A DNA stretch of 64,000 bases from CAYVTD01 sp964454445 (GTDB taxonomy: Bacteria; Bacteroidota; Ignavibacteria; Kapaibacteriales; UBA2268): NCBI GenBank assembly GCA_964454445.1, contig CAYVTD010000003.1, positions 49,366 through 113,365 of the forward strand, read 5' to 3'. Shown here piece after piece: positions 54,560-63,998 of this stretch. Position 1 is the first letter of the stretch. Each line of letters opens with the position of its first letter. A model generated the notes under the pieces. That model was not told the origin of the DNA. It saw nothing but the letters and a program-made list of their open reading frames with translations, and did no database searches. Made by a program: the position numbers and the translations under genes.

Positions 54560-56239
54560 ATGGAAATAAGAATGCAAATGCCCAAAATGGGCGAATCCTT
54601 ACAAGAGGGAACTATAACAAAATGGCTCAAAAAGCCGGGTGATAAAATTGAACGCGACGAGATGATTCTCGAGATTTCCACAGATAAGGTTGATACTGAA
54701 ATCCCTTCTCCAACAGAGGGATATTTAAAGGCAATTCTTGTCGAAGAAGGCGAAACGGTGGAGATAGGTGTTGATATTGCAATAATTGAAACAGAGCAGG
54801 TTGCCGCTACTCCTGAAAAACCTGTTGAAAAACCACAATCGGAAGCTAAACCTGTTGCAACTGCTGAGCCAAAGCCAGTTGTAGAAACAGTCAAACAGCC
54901 CGAGCCAGAAATCGAAGAGACAATAGTTACGGGTGGCGACACTGTCGATGTTGTTATGCCCAAAATGGGCGAGTCTTTGCAGGAAGGAACTATAACCAAA
55001 TGGCTTAAAAAAGTCGGCGATAAGATTGAGCGCGACGAGATGATTTTTGAAATATCCACCGACAAGGTCGATACCGAAGTTCCATCATCAGTTGCCGGAG
55101 TGCTTGCAGAAATACTTGTTGGCGAGGGTATCACTGTTGAAGTCGGGCAAGTCGTTGCAAGAATTGCAACTGGCGGCGGGGTTATACAAAAAGTTAAAAA
55201 GCAAGAGCCAACAGAAGCTGTTAAAAATTCTGTTCAAGATACTGGCACTGCTAATATATCGGAAAGCTCTGAATTGCTAAAAGCAAGCAGCGACAGGTTT
55301 TATTCTCCGCTTGTTCGTTCTATTGCCGCAGCCGAAGGAGTTAGCATTGAAGAATTAGATAAAATTAAAGGCAGCGGTATAGATGGTCGGGTTAATAAGC
55401 AAGATCTATTGAATTATCTCGAAAACAGACAAAAAACAAAAGCGGTTGTGAAGCAGGAAACCAGAGCAGTCTCGGTTCGCGAAGAAAAGCCCGTAGCCGA
55501 AAGGAAACAAAGCATTCAGATCGGTCCCGACGACGAAATTATCCCAATGGATCGTATCCGACAGCTTATTGCCGAGCATATGGTCTATTCCAAGCGTACT
55601 TCAGCCCACGTAACAAGTGTTGCCGAAGCTGATGTTACAGGTATCGTTCGTTTTAGAAATGCTAATAAAGATAGTTTTCTTAAGGAAAAGGGTTTTAAAC
55701 TGACATTAACTCCATTTTTTACAATGGCAGTGGTCGAAGGTGTAAAAGCATTTCCAAGAGTGAATATCAGCGTGGACGGCACTAATATCATTCAGCACAA
55801 GCGCATAAATGTTGGCATTGCTACGGCGCTCGAAGATGGCAATTTGATAGTTCCCGTTGTGAAAGATGCCGATGACTTGAGTTTGGTTGGACTTGCAAGA
55901 GCCATTGACGATCTTGCCTACCGAGCTAGGAATAAAAAATTACACCCCGACGAAATACAAGGCGGCACTATCTCGCTCACAAATGTTGGCACTTTCGGCA
56001 CATTATTTGGAACGCCGATAATTAATCAGCCGCAATGTGCCATTATCGGTGTTGGCGCGATAAAAAGACGCCCTGTCGTGAAGCAATACGAAGGCAATGA
56101 AGTCATCGTTATACGCGATATGATGTATGCGTCTATTACTTACGATCATCGTGTTATAGATGGAATGATTGCCGGACAGATGCTTGCAAAAGTAGTGCAT
56201 ACTTTGGAAAGTATGAGCGAGAAGACATTAGTACTGTAA
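54560..56239 (+). CDS. 2-oxoacid dehydrogenase E2 (dihydrolipoamide acyltransferase), two lipoyl domains
   Basis: A 559-residue E2 core protein. Two lipoyl domains (about 1-80 and 127-205) are nearly identical in sequence; lipoylated lysines are K43 and K169, each in STDKVDTE. Pro/Ala/Glu-rich linkers separate the domains. An E3/E1-binding domain follows (about 245-285, YSPLVRSIAAAEGVSIEEL). The catalytic domain (about 325-559) has the active-site H530 and D534 in TYDHRVIDG. The domain pattern is that of branched-chain or 2-oxoglutarate E2. E1 and E3 genes are not in the window, so the substrate is open. GGAG precedes the ATG. The gene has a 240-base leader region. Confidence 0.92.
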   Translation: MEIRMQMPKMGESLQEGTITKWLKKPGDKIERDEMILEISTDKVDTEIPSPTEGYLKAILVEEGETVEIGVDIAIIETEQVAATPEKPVEKPQSEAKPVATAEPKPVVETVKQPEPEIEETIVTGGDTVDVVMPKMGESLQEGTITKWLKKVGDKIERDEMIFEISTDKVDTEVPSSVAGVLAEILVGEGITVEVGQVVARIATGGGVIQKVKKQEPTEAVKNSVQDTGTANISESSELLKASSDRFYSPLVRSIAAAEGVSIEELDKIKGSGIDGRVNKQDLLNYLENRQKTKAVVKQETRAVSVREEKPVAERKQSIQIGPDDEIIPMDRIRQLIAEHMVYSKRTSAHVTSVAEADVTGIVRFRNANKDSFLKEKGFKLTLTPFFTMAVVEGVKAFPRVNISVDGTNIIQHKRINVGIATALEDGNLIVPVVKDADDLSLVGLARAIDDLAYRARNKKLHPDEIQGGTISLTNVGTFGTLFGTPIINQPQCAIIGVGAIKRRPVVKQYEGNEVIVIRDMMYASITYDHRVIDGMIAGQMLAKVVHTLESMSEKTLVL

Positions 56240-56325
56240 AGATTACTTAACGAACCATTTTAATTGGATATGAGTAACGATTTTCGTAACTTACAAGTTT
56301 GTATTTTGCAAATAATGAATAAGTT

Positions 56326-58131
56326 ATGAAAAATTTTAGAAATTTCTGCATAATAGCGCATATTGACCACGGTAAATCGACGCTTGCCGACCGCCTGCTT
56401 GAAAAAACAGGCAGGGTTACACAGCGCGAAATGACGACGAACCAGATACTTGACAATAATCCATTGGAGCAAGAGCGGGGTATTACTATTAAATTGCACG
56501 CTATCCAAATGGATTATACATATAAAGATGGTGAACAATATACACTTAATCTCATTGATACGCCCGGTCATGTTGATTTTCAATATGAGGTGTCCCGTTC
56601 GCTTGCTGCTTGCGAGGGTGCTTTGTTGGTAGTTGATGCCACGCAAGGAGTTGAAGCGCAAACCGTTAGTAATCTATATTTAGCTGTTGAAAATGACCTA
56701 GAAATAATTCCCGTTATCAACAAAATCGATCTGCCGAGCGCTCAAACAACTTTGGAAAGCGTAAAGCAACAAATAATAGATTTGATTGGTTGCAACGAAA
56801 GCGATATGTTGCTTGTTTCTGCTAAAGGTGGCTTGGGAATAAAGGAGGTTTTAGATGCGATTGTCGAGCGAATACCAGCTCCGAAGGGTGATCCTGATGC
56901 TCCGCTACGCGCATTGATTTATGATTCCATTTATGATTCTTATCGTGGGGTGGTGGTCAATGTTCGTATTTTTGACGGTACTGTCAGGGAAAAAGATTTA
57001 ATTCATTTTATGAGAACAAACAATGTGCATGAAGTCGAAGAAGTGGGCTTATTGCACATGAAACGCCATAGGACAAAAGAGCTTACAGCTGGTAATGTCG
57101 GATATATTATGTCAAATATTCGCGATCTTCACGACGTAAAAGTAGGCGATACCATCACCCATAAAAATAGAAAATGTGATGCCGCCATCGAAGGTTTTCG
57201 CGATGTCAAGCCGATGGTTTTTAGCGGAATATATCCTTCTTCATCTGATGATTTCGAATCGCTGAGAGATTCGCTTTCAAAGCTGGTGCTCAATGATTCA
57301 GCAATATCTTTTGTTCCTGAAACCTCAAATGCACTTGGCTTTGGCTTTCGATGCGGTTTCCTTGGTCTTTTACACATGGAAATAGTGCGGGAGCGTCTCG
57401 AGCGGGAATTTGATCAAAATATTGTAAATACCGTTCCAAACGTAGAATACAGGATAGTTCCCAGCCACGGCGAGCCGTTTTTTATTGACAATCCGGCACA
57501 ATTGCCTTCGCCAGGTGAAATAGACGAGATTCAAGAGCCATATATTAAAATTGAGATCATTACACCTGACGAGTTCCTCGGCAATATAATGAAATTATGT
57601 CTTGATAGAAGAGCGATAATTAAAAACACAATTTATCTTTCGCCTACAAGAGTCGATTTGCAATATGAAATACCGCTTTCCGAGGTTATTTTTGATTTTT
57701 ATGACAAGTTGAAATCTGTTTCAAGAGGCTATGCCTCGTTGGATTATGAATTTTTGGATTATCGAAAAGAAGACTTAGTTAAATTGGATATTATGTTGAA
57801 TGGTGAAGTTGTCGATGCACTTAGTTCGATAGTTCATCGCTCGAAATCTTACGATTGGGGCAGAAAACTTTGCTCGAAATTGAAAGAGCTTATACCAAGG
57901 CAAATGTTTGAGGTGGCAATACAAGCGGCTATTGGCTCGAAGATAATTTCAAGAACTACTGTTAAATCTGTTGGTAAAAATGTTACTGCTAAATGCTATG
58001 GTGGCGACATTACCCGCAAAAGAAAACTATTAGAAAAGCAAAAAGAAGGCAAAAAACGTATGAAACAAATCGGTAGAGTAGATGTTCCACAGGAAGCCTT
58101 TCTTGCCGTACTTAGTATTGATGACGACTAA
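56326..58131 (+). CDS. lepA: elongation factor 4
   Basis: A 601-residue LepA/EF4 GTPase that back-translocates or rescues stalled ribosomes and aids ribosome assembly. The G motifs are AHIDHGKSTLADRL (G1), RGITI (G2), DTPGHVDF (G3) and NKIDLP (G4). Domain V and the LepA-specific C-terminal domain (about 490-601) are complete; the conserved KNVTAKCYGGDITRKRKLLEKQKEGKKRMK stretch lies at about 557-586. Length is standard. It follows the E2 gene by 86 bases and converges on the bat operon with 16 bases between stops. There is no oddity. Confidence 0.96.
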   Translation: MKNFRNFCIIAHIDHGKSTLADRLLEKTGRVTQREMTTNQILDNNPLEQERGITIKLHAIQMDYTYKDGEQYTLNLIDTPGHVDFQYEVSRSLAACEGALLVVDATQGVEAQTVSNLYLAVENDLEIIPVINKIDLPSAQTTLESVKQQIIDLIGCNESDMLLVSAKGGLGIKEVLDAIVERIPAPKGDPDAPLRALIYDSIYDSYRGVVVNVRIFDGTVREKDLIHFMRTNNVHEVEEVGLLHMKRHRTKELTAGNVGYIMSNIRDLHDVKVGDTITHKNRKCDAAIEGFRDVKPMVFSGIYPSSSDDFESLRDSLSKLVLNDSAISFVPETSNALGFGFRCGFLGLLHMEIVRERLEREFDQNIVNTVPNVEYRIVPSHGEPFFIDNPAQLPSPGEIDEIQEPYIKIEIITPDEFLGNIMKLCLDRRAIIKNTIYLSPTRVDLQYEIPLSEVIFDFYDKLKSVSRGYASLDYEFLDYRKEDLVKLDIMLNGEVVDALSSIVHRSKSYDWGRKLCSKLKELIPRQMFEVAIQAAIGSKIISRTTVKSVGKNVTAKCYGGDITRKRKLLEKQKEGKKRMKQIGRVDVPQEAFLAVLSIDDD

Positions 58132-58147
58132 GAAAAAAATATTCAAA

Positions 58148-58909
58148 TTATATTGTAATAGCAGCTTTTATCGGCATCCAGCCCACTTTTCCATCAGGGA
58201 TTTTTATTTTAACCCATTCATCGACCTCGTCTAATTTTCTGACTTTTGTGCCTTCGTGCAAAATGAATAAATCAGTGGCTTGCACATCAGGAGAGCTTTT
58301 GATGTAAACACTTGGAGAAAAGATAATTGCGTCTTTTTCGGATAATTCGCGATTGATGTCGATATGCGAAAGAAACAAGGTAATAAGAAATACTAATAAA
58401 AGAATAGCGCCGGCGCCGAAAGCTCCTTTTTTCAATGAAATATGATAAGCGAAAATGTAAAGTAAGGTGAATCCCAAGCCCAACCACAAAGAAATAAATG
58501 ATACGTAAGCGAAAGTATCAGATGGAATTGCTTCGAGGAAACCGTCGAACCACTCCTCGAAGAAAATTCTCGGAACAGGTTCAATTTTATCAACAATTTG
58601 CATATTGGCTATTTGCAAATTGATGTTTATATCTTCGTCGTTTGGGTCGATTCGGTGGGCCCGCTCGTAATTCAAGATTGAGTTTGGGATCATTTTCAGC
58701 TTGAAATAAGAGTTACCGAGATTGTAATAGAGTTCTTTCGAGGAATAGCCGGTTTCGGTGATTCTCTCATATAATTCTGCGGCGGCTTTATAATCACCTG
58801 CACGATATAAAGAGTTTGCCTTTGTGAACTTGTCAGTTGTTTCGTCAGAGAATACATTCAGGTATGAAACAAGAAAAAAAGCTAATAATATCAATGTCTT
58901 AGTTCTCAT
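58148..58909 (-). CDS. BatE-like TPR membrane protein with SH3 domain
   Basis: A 253-residue protein at the end of the bat operon. After a signal-type N-terminus (ending near LNVFS) come two or three TPR motifs (about 25-100; ANSLYRAGDYKAAAELYERI, LYYNLGNSYFKL). Two membrane helices lie at about 130-175. A bacterial SH3 domain follows (about 190-253), ending DEWVKIKIPDGKVGWMPIKA. BatE proteins of Bacteroidota combine TPR, membrane and SH3 parts in this way. Start and stop overlap batD by four bases, indicating translational coupling. The protein faces the periplasm. Confidence 0.8.
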   Translation of the reverse strand: MRTKTLILLAFFLVSYLNVFSDETTDKFTKANSLYRAGDYKAAAELYERITETGYSSKELYYNLGNSYFKLKMIPNSILNYERAHRIDPNDEDININLQIANMQIVDKIEPVPRIFFEEWFDGFLEAIPSDTFAYVSFISLWLGLGFTLLYIFAYHISLKKGAFGAGAILLLVFLITLFLSHIDINRELSEKDAIIFSPSVYIKSSPDVQATDLFILHEGTKVRKLDEVDEWVKIKIPDGKVGWMPIKAAITI

Positions 58910-60771
58910 CTTAGCTTAGCCTCCAAATCCATAATAATCTTCATAGCATCGCCGTAAGTATGTTGCATTTCATTTTGTTGGTTATCAGGTGCAAAGCGAG
59001 CGAACTCACACTTGTCGAGCATTTCAAAAATAGCAGAGGTATCTTCCTGACTTACTCCGCGACTAAGCAACAAAGCAGAGGCAGCATCGCTAGTTAAATC
59101 AGAATAGGGAATGCTTAGTTTATCGGAAAGATAGCCCCAAAGCGCTTTTGAAAGCTCTTCGAAGTATTTTTCCTTATCATTCTTTTTCAAAAACGAGTCT
59201 GCAATAGACAAGCGTTTTTTTGCAATTTTCGTGGCTTTGCGATTGCGCAACAAGCTCGTATCAGCCCGGAGCTTTTTAGATTTCTTAAGATATAAAAAGA
59301 GCAAAATAAAAAGCAAAAATGGGGCAATATTCAAGCCGATATAAATAGGTGAGCCATAGAAAATCCCGCTTAATTTGTTAAGTTTTGTATCTGTTTTAAT
59401 GAATCGAATATCTTTGCCAAGCAGTTTGATTTGTTCTTTAGAAACGCCTGAAATCCCAGTGAAAGCCTCGCCTTCACCTTTTGTAACACTAACATTGAAT
59501 TCATTCGATTTTAATGTAATATATGCTTTTTTGCTGAGATCAAAATAAGTGAACTCGACTGGATCGATTCTGAAATGACCAGGATTTTTTGGTAAAAGCA
59601 AATATTCAAACACTTTATTACCACTAATTCCTCCTGCACCTATACTTAAATTGTCGGCAACTTTCGGTTCGAATTTTTCGAAATCTGGTGGGAAATTAAG
59701 ATTTAATTCGTTGACGAGCTTCATATTGCCGTTGCCCGAAATCTTTGCTTTTAACGTAATTGGATCGTTTGTCGTCGCTTGTTTTTTATCTACCCAAGCT
59801 TCCATCGATAAGTTGCCAACGGCACCGTTAAAGCTTGCTGGGGCATTGTCGGGGAGTGGTTTGACGGTTACAGTTTCGGTTCCTGTTTTTGCCTTATAGC
59901 TGAAATCACGAGAGTTGTTTCTTCCAAAAAAAGGGTCGTCGAAGAAATCATCAAAAATGCTGTGGCGGCGTCTGTTGGGATCTACCACTTGCAAGCGAAC
60001 AGTAAATTCCCATTGCAAATCGTCGACTTTAAGCTGTCCAGATTGTTGTGGTATAAGGACATATTTTTTTAGGGTTACCACGCTGTAGGGCTTGCCATTG
60101 ACAATTTCCTGCTCAGGATTTTGTCCTTGCATTTCGAGTTCTTGCGACCAGAAACCTTGGAATGTCGGCAATTCGCTCAATCGATTGTTTACTATTGCAA
60201 GTTCTCGATTATAATAAATCTTATAAGTAGCGAGCAGATATTCGCCCCAATATACTTGCTTTTTGCTAACGAAAACCTTCAAAAAAATGTTTTGTCGGAG
60301 TATATCTTGTGCTTGCTGGTCTAATGATTTCTGACTATCTTGTTGAGATTGAGCAGAAGCACCCTGATCTCCTTTAAGGACTTTTATTGTGATTGGTTTG
60401 GTCTGCAAAGTCTTGCCGCCTGCGTTAATTGAAGCTGAGCCGATGGTATAATCTCCCGGATTACCTGCTTGAAGCACAAAAGAATAACCTATTGAGCGGG
60501 ACATCTGACCATTGACAAAGCTCATTTGTTGAGAGGTGCTTGGTCCCATCAAAACACTGAATCCACGAAAATCCGGAGCTTTAAACCCTGAGCCTTCAGC
60601 ATTTTCAAGAGTAAATGTTATTTGAAAACGTTCGCCTTGAGTAACATTATTTTTGGAGACAGTAGCTGAAAACTGCTGGGCTTTTAAGCTTATTGTTATT
60701 GTTGATAGCAAAATTGGTATTGCTAAAAGAAAAAACAATCCAGCGGAAATTTTTTGAAAATACTTTTTCAT
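58906..60771 (-). CDS. batD: BatD-family protein
   Basis: A 621-residue BatD-type (oxygen tolerance) protein. The signal peptide ends near ISLKAQQ. The mature part begins with the family's beta-domain (FSATVSKNNVTQGERFQITFTLEN), followed by FRGFSVLMGPSTSQQMSFVNG, a classic BatD segment. A second beta-domain and a membrane helix (about residue 480) lead to a cytoplasmic helical tail (about 510-621). The role of Bat proteins is not settled; they are linked with aerotolerance and envelope stress. It lies 21 bases after the TPR gene and overlaps batE by four bases. Confidence 0.9.
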   Translation of the reverse strand: MKKYFQKISAGLFFLLAIPILLSTITISLKAQQFSATVSKNNVTQGERFQITFTLENAEGSGFKAPDFRGFSVLMGPSTSQQMSFVNGQMSRSIGYSFVLQAGNPGDYTIGSASINAGGKTLQTKPITIKVLKGDQGASAQSQQDSQKSLDQQAQDILRQNIFLKVFVSKKQVYWGEYLLATYKIYYNRELAIVNNRLSELPTFQGFWSQELEMQGQNPEQEIVNGKPYSVVTLKKYVLIPQQSGQLKVDDLQWEFTVRLQVVDPNRRRHSIFDDFFDDPFFGRNNSRDFSYKAKTGTETVTVKPLPDNAPASFNGAVGNLSMEAWVDKKQATTNDPITLKAKISGNGNMKLVNELNLNFPPDFEKFEPKVADNLSIGAGGISGNKVFEYLLLPKNPGHFRIDPVEFTYFDLSKKAYITLKSNEFNVSVTKGEGEAFTGISGVSKEQIKLLGKDIRFIKTDTKLNKLSGIFYGSPIYIGLNIAPFLLFILLFLYLKKSKKLRADTSLLRNRKATKIAKKRLSIADSFLKKNDKEKYFEELSKALWGYLSDKLSIPYSDLTSDAASALLLSRGVSQEDTSAIFEMLDKCEFARFAPDNQQNEMQHTYGDAMKIIMDLEAKLR

Positions 60772-60792
60772 AACGGAGTTAAATCTATAAAT

Positions 60793-61566
60793 TTACCAGT
60801 TTTTTTCTGTTTTTATGCTTGATGGCTTCAATCGTTTAAGTTTTTTTTGCAATTCTTTCTCGTCGTTTTGAAGTGCTTGTAATAGTCGTTCGGCATCTTC
60901 TTTCGAGATTTTTTGTTCTTTTTGCTTTTGTTGTTGTTCGTTTTGATTTTGTTTGTCTTTATTTTGGTCTTGTTTGTCTTTATTTTGGTCTTGCTTGTCT
61001 TTATTTTGGTCTTGTTTGTCTTTATTTTGGTCTTGTTTGTCTTTATTTTGGTCTTGTTTGTCCTGATTTTTTTTGTCTTTATTATTTTGTTGTTGCTGTT
61101 GTTGTTGTCGAAGCATTTGCTGGGCATAAGCAAGATTGTATTTAGTGTCCATATCGACAGGATTATGTTTTAATGCCTGTTTGTAAGCTTCGATACCTTC
61201 AGCATACTTTTTGTTTTGCAAATAAGAGTTGCCAAGGTTATGGTAAGCGCGGGCTATCTTGTCCTTGTCGTTATCTTTGTTAATGTATGATTGAAATTCT
61301 TCGGCGGCTTTGTCATAATTACCTTGCTTGTACAATGAAGTGCCAAGATTGTAATTAGCTTTTGTATTGTTATGATTCTCTTGGAGCGATTTTCGATATT
61401 TCACTTCTGCTTCGCTATATTTTTTATTTTTATATAATTCATTACCTTCTCGTATCAACTTCTTGTCGGATTGTGCAAAAGCAACTTGACTAAATAGAAA
61501 TAAGCAAATAAGGAAAGAAAGAGTTGATGAAAAAGAATTTATGATTTTTTTTTGATATATTTTCAT
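60793..61566 (-). CDS. BatC-like TPR protein with Lys/Asp/Gln/Asn repeats
   Basis: A 257-residue secreted or membrane-associated protein with a signal peptide ending near VAFAQS. Three to four TPR motifs (about 35-155; GNELYKNKKYSEAEVKYRKSL, ANYNLGTSLYKQGNYDKAAEEF) are followed by a Gln run and five copies of the heptapeptide KDKQDQN (about 165-210), then a Lys/Glu-rich helix. Position between the VWA gene and batD fits BatC. The start overlaps the VWA gene by four bases. The low-complexity repeats are encoded by a 21-base tandem repeat. Confidence 0.85.
   Translation of the reverse strand: MKIYQKKIINSFSSTLSFLICLFLFSQVAFAQSDKKLIREGNELYKNKKYSEAEVKYRKSLQENHNNTKANYNLGTSLYKQGNYDKAAEEFQSYINKDNDKDKIARAYHNLGNSYLQNKKYAEGIEAYKQALKHNPVDMDTKYNLAYAQQMLRQQQQQQQNNKDKKNQDKQDQNKDKQDQNKDKQDQNKDKQDQNKDKQDQNKDKQNQNEQQQKQKEQKISKEDAERLLQALQNDEKELQKKLKRLKPSSIKTEKNW
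60946..61069. repeat. 21-base tandem repeat inside the BatC-like gene
   Basis: On the plus strand TTTTGGTCTTG recurs at 60962, 60983, 61004, 61025 and 61046, an exact 21-base period. It encodes the seven-residue unit KDKQDQN. Being a multiple of three, gain or loss of copies would keep the frame. An antisense ORF over the same bases is a by-product. Confidence 0.9.
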
Positions 61567-62591
61567 TCTTTAGCTCCGAATAAATTCAACGATTGCAATA
61601 GCTTGCTTTTTTTGTGATTCACAAGCAATTCGATGACTAGTAGCACAAGAGCTGGCACGAGCAGATATTGGAATCTGCTTTCGTAGTCAGTGAACATTTT
61701 AGAAGAAATTTCACGTTTTTCCATTTTTTCGATATTCTCGACGAGTTTGGTAAGGTCAGCGTCGGTGTTAGCGGAGCGAACAAATTCACCATTTCCAGCG
61801 GAGGCAATTTGTTCGAGCATTGCAGGGTCGAGTTTTGTAAAAATGATGTTACCGTCTCTGTCTCTTTTGTATTCACTACCACCTTTGACGGGAATCGGTC
61901 CTCCTTTGGTAGTACCCATTCCGATAGTGTGAATAATAATACCTTTATCAGCGGCTTCAGAGGCGGCGCTAAGGGCATCGTCTTCGTGATTTTCGCCGTC
62001 GGTTATAATTATTATCACTTTATGCTTTTTTTCTTCATCGGTAAAAGATTTTCTTGCCAGATCAATTGCAGAGCCGATGGCAGTGCCTTGTGTGGGTATC
62101 ATATCAGTCGAAACATTGCTTAAAAAGAGCTTGGCGGCGGCATAATCTGTTGTTAAAGGCAGTTGCAAGAAAGATTCGCCGGCGAATACCACGAGTCCGA
62201 TTCTGTCGTTTTGCAGCTTATCGACAAGATTGTTTACCATTTGTTTGGCACGGTCGAGGCGGTCAGGTTTGATATCGTCGGCAAGCATACTGTTTGAGAC
62301 ATCGAGGGCTATCATAACATCGACTCCTTTGCGCTTGACTTCTTCTAATTTTGTGCCTACCAATGGGTTTACAATGCCTCCAATCAGAAAAAATAGCGCT
62401 GCCATAGCCAATGCGAATTTGATAAAAGGTTTGTATGGCGAAACATCAGGCATAAGGCGCTCGACAAGATGCGATTCCCCGTATTTCTCAAGTGATTGTT
62501 TTCGAGCCCGTCTAATTAATATATAAACGACAATAAAAAAAGGCAATAGCCACAAGGCATATAAATAATCAATATTCTCTAAATCAAACAT
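61563..62591 (-). CDS. BatA/BatB-type von Willebrand factor A protein
   Basis: A 342-residue membrane protein with two N-terminal helices (about 8-27 and 55-77), a VWA domain (about 88-290) and a C-terminal helix (about 310-332). The MIDAS is D97-x-S99-x-S101 in MIALDVSNSMLADD, with later Thr in PLTTDY and Asp in TDGENHEDD. BatA and BatB share this layout and cannot be told apart here. Only one is present, while many Bacteroidota have both. It is the first gene of the four-gene bat operon; moxR and DUF58 genes, usual upstream partners, are not found. It is divergent from the aminotransferase at 62805. Confidence 0.88.
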   Translation of the reverse strand: MFDLENIDYLYALWLLPFFIVVYILIRRARKQSLEKYGESHLVERLMPDVSPYKPFIKFALAMAALFFLIGGIVNPLVGTKLEEVKRKGVDVMIALDVSNSMLADDIKPDRLDRAKQMVNNLVDKLQNDRIGLVVFAGESFLQLPLTTDYAAAKLFLSNVSTDMIPTQGTAIGSAIDLARKSFTDEEKKHKVIIIITDGENHEDDALSAASEAADKGIIIHTIGMGTTKGGPIPVKGGSEYKRDRDGNIIFTKLDPAMLEQIASAGNGEFVRSANTDADLTKLVENIEKMEKREISSKMFTDYESRFQYLLVPALVLLVIELLVNHKKSKLLQSLNLFGAKE

Positions 62592-62804
62592 TATTCATTA
62601 AACCTGATTAACTGTTTTTATAAGCAATTTTCATTATAAATTGACGAATTTTTTTTTGAAAAATTTTAGGATATTCGACCCAATGTAACTTTTAAAACAC
62701 AGTAGAGCTAAAAGTTATTGTATATTTCCCAAATATCTTTTTTTTCAGTATTTTTGCTTTGTAAATCTGTTGCTTTTTAAAATATATTAAAAAAGGTAAA
62801 AAAA

Positions 62805-63941
62805 ATGGAAATGAAACCGTTTAAACCGGCGGACAGAACTATTAATATTCAATATGCTATCCGCGATATTATCATTATGGCAGAGCAGGTGCGCAAAACA
62901 GGCAAAGAAATGCTTTATTTAAACATTGGCGATCCAAATGCCTACGACCACGTCACACCTTCGCACATAATCGAAGCCACATACAAGGCAATGCTCGACA
63001 ATAAGAACGGCTATTCACCCTCGTCAGGCGTTCCTTCTGCAATTGATGCAATCAACGAAGATGCCCGCAAAAAAGGCATTAAAAATATCCTTGATACATT
63101 CGTAACAACTGGTGCAAGCGAGGCTATCGAAATATGCCTTAGTGCCATTTTAAACAAAGGGGACAATTTTTTGATGCCCACGCCTGGTTATCCACTCTAT
63201 ACTGCCGTGCAGGCAAAGCTCGAACTCGAGCCGAATCCCTATTATCTCGACGAAAGCAATGGCTGGCAACCCGATATTGACGATATACGCAGAAAAATCA
63301 ATTCGCGAACAAAAGCAATTGTTTTGATAAATCCCAACAACCCAACAGGTTCGGTATGCGATCGCGAAACACTCGATGAGCTTGCAAAGCTGGCAATGGA
63401 AAGAAATCTTTTGATTATTTCTGATGAAATTTATGACAAGCTTATTTTTGATGACAGAAAACACATAGCCATTGCCTCGCTTTATGAGGATTTACCTGCT
63501 GTTACTTTCTCCGGAATGTCGAAAAACTATGTTGTCCCCGGTTTTAGAATAGGCTGGGGTGTGGCAAGCGGTAAAAAGGATATAATGAACGATTTCCTCG
63601 AAGCTGTCAATAGGATACTTCGTGCACGCGTTTGTGCCAACCATCCGGAGCAATACGCAATACCTGTTGCTTTGCAAGGTGACCAATCGCATTTGAAAAG
63701 TTTAGTGGCAACATTGCAAAAAAGACGCGATTTATCAATTGAGATGCTGTCTAAGATACAGGGAATATCAATAGTAAAGCCTCAGGGTGCATTTTATATG
63801 TTCCCGTCAATTGATGTGAAAGACGATAGCCGTTTTGTTGCAGAGTTGATTAAAGAAACTGGGGTGGTAGTAGTTCCTGGCTCTGGTTTTGGACAGAACC
63901 CGGGTAGCAATCACTTTAGAATTGTTATTTTACCTGATTAG
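62805..63941 (+). CDS. PLP aminotransferase (alanine-aminotransferase-like), C-terminus cut by TAG
   Basis: A 378-residue class I/II aminotransferase of the AlaA/archaeal alanine aminotransferase type. Landmarks are LYLNIGDPNAYDHVTPSHI, GYSPSSGVPSAIDAI, INPNNPTGSVCD and the PLP Lys K240 in SGMSKNYVVPGFRIGW. The Arg in SNHFRIVILP binds substrate carboxylate. The frame ends at TAG 63939-63941 straight after ILPD, where related proteins continue with a final helix. The next 18 codons in frame encode a fitting helix, so the stop looks recent. The enzyme may still work without the last helix. A TATTTTTG box lies at 62749-62756, consistent with a -7 element. Confidence 0.87.
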   Translation: MEMKPFKPADRTINIQYAIRDIIIMAEQVRKTGKEMLYLNIGDPNAYDHVTPSHIIEATYKAMLDNKNGYSPSSGVPSAIDAINEDARKKGIKNILDTFVTTGASEAIEICLSAILNKGDNFLMPTPGYPLYTAVQAKLELEPNPYYLDESNGWQPDIDDIRRKINSRTKAIVLINPNNPTGSVCDRETLDELAKLAMERNLLIISDEIYDKLIFDDRKHIAIASLYEDLPAVTFSGMSKNYVVPGFRIGWGVASGKKDIMNDFLEAVNRILRARVCANHPEQYAIPVALQGDQSHLKSLVATLQKRRDLSIEMLSKIQGISIVKPQGAFYMFPSIDVKDDSRFVAELIKETGVVVVPGSGFGQNPGSNHFRIVILPD

Positions 63942-63998
63942 ATATCACTTAAAGTATCGTTTGAGTTGATTGAACGTTTTGTAAAGAAGTATAAATAA
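63939..63998 (+). other. in-frame continuation of the aminotransferase after an amber stop
   Basis: After TAG at 63939 the same frame reads 18 sense codons (ISLKVSFELIERFVKKYK) before TAA at 63996-63998. This resembles the terminal amphipathic helix of the family, in which a Glu often follows the LPxx. TAG differs from GAG by one base. TAG is used as an ordinary stop elsewhere in the window (for example tmk, the giant gene and the OmpA gene), so code change is unlikely. Confidence 0.7.

Noticed and set aside
60873..61173. Plus-strand hydrophobic ORFs opposite the BatC-like gene
   Set aside because: They arise from the 21-base tandem repeat read in antisense, giving a Phe/Val/Leu low-complexity product.
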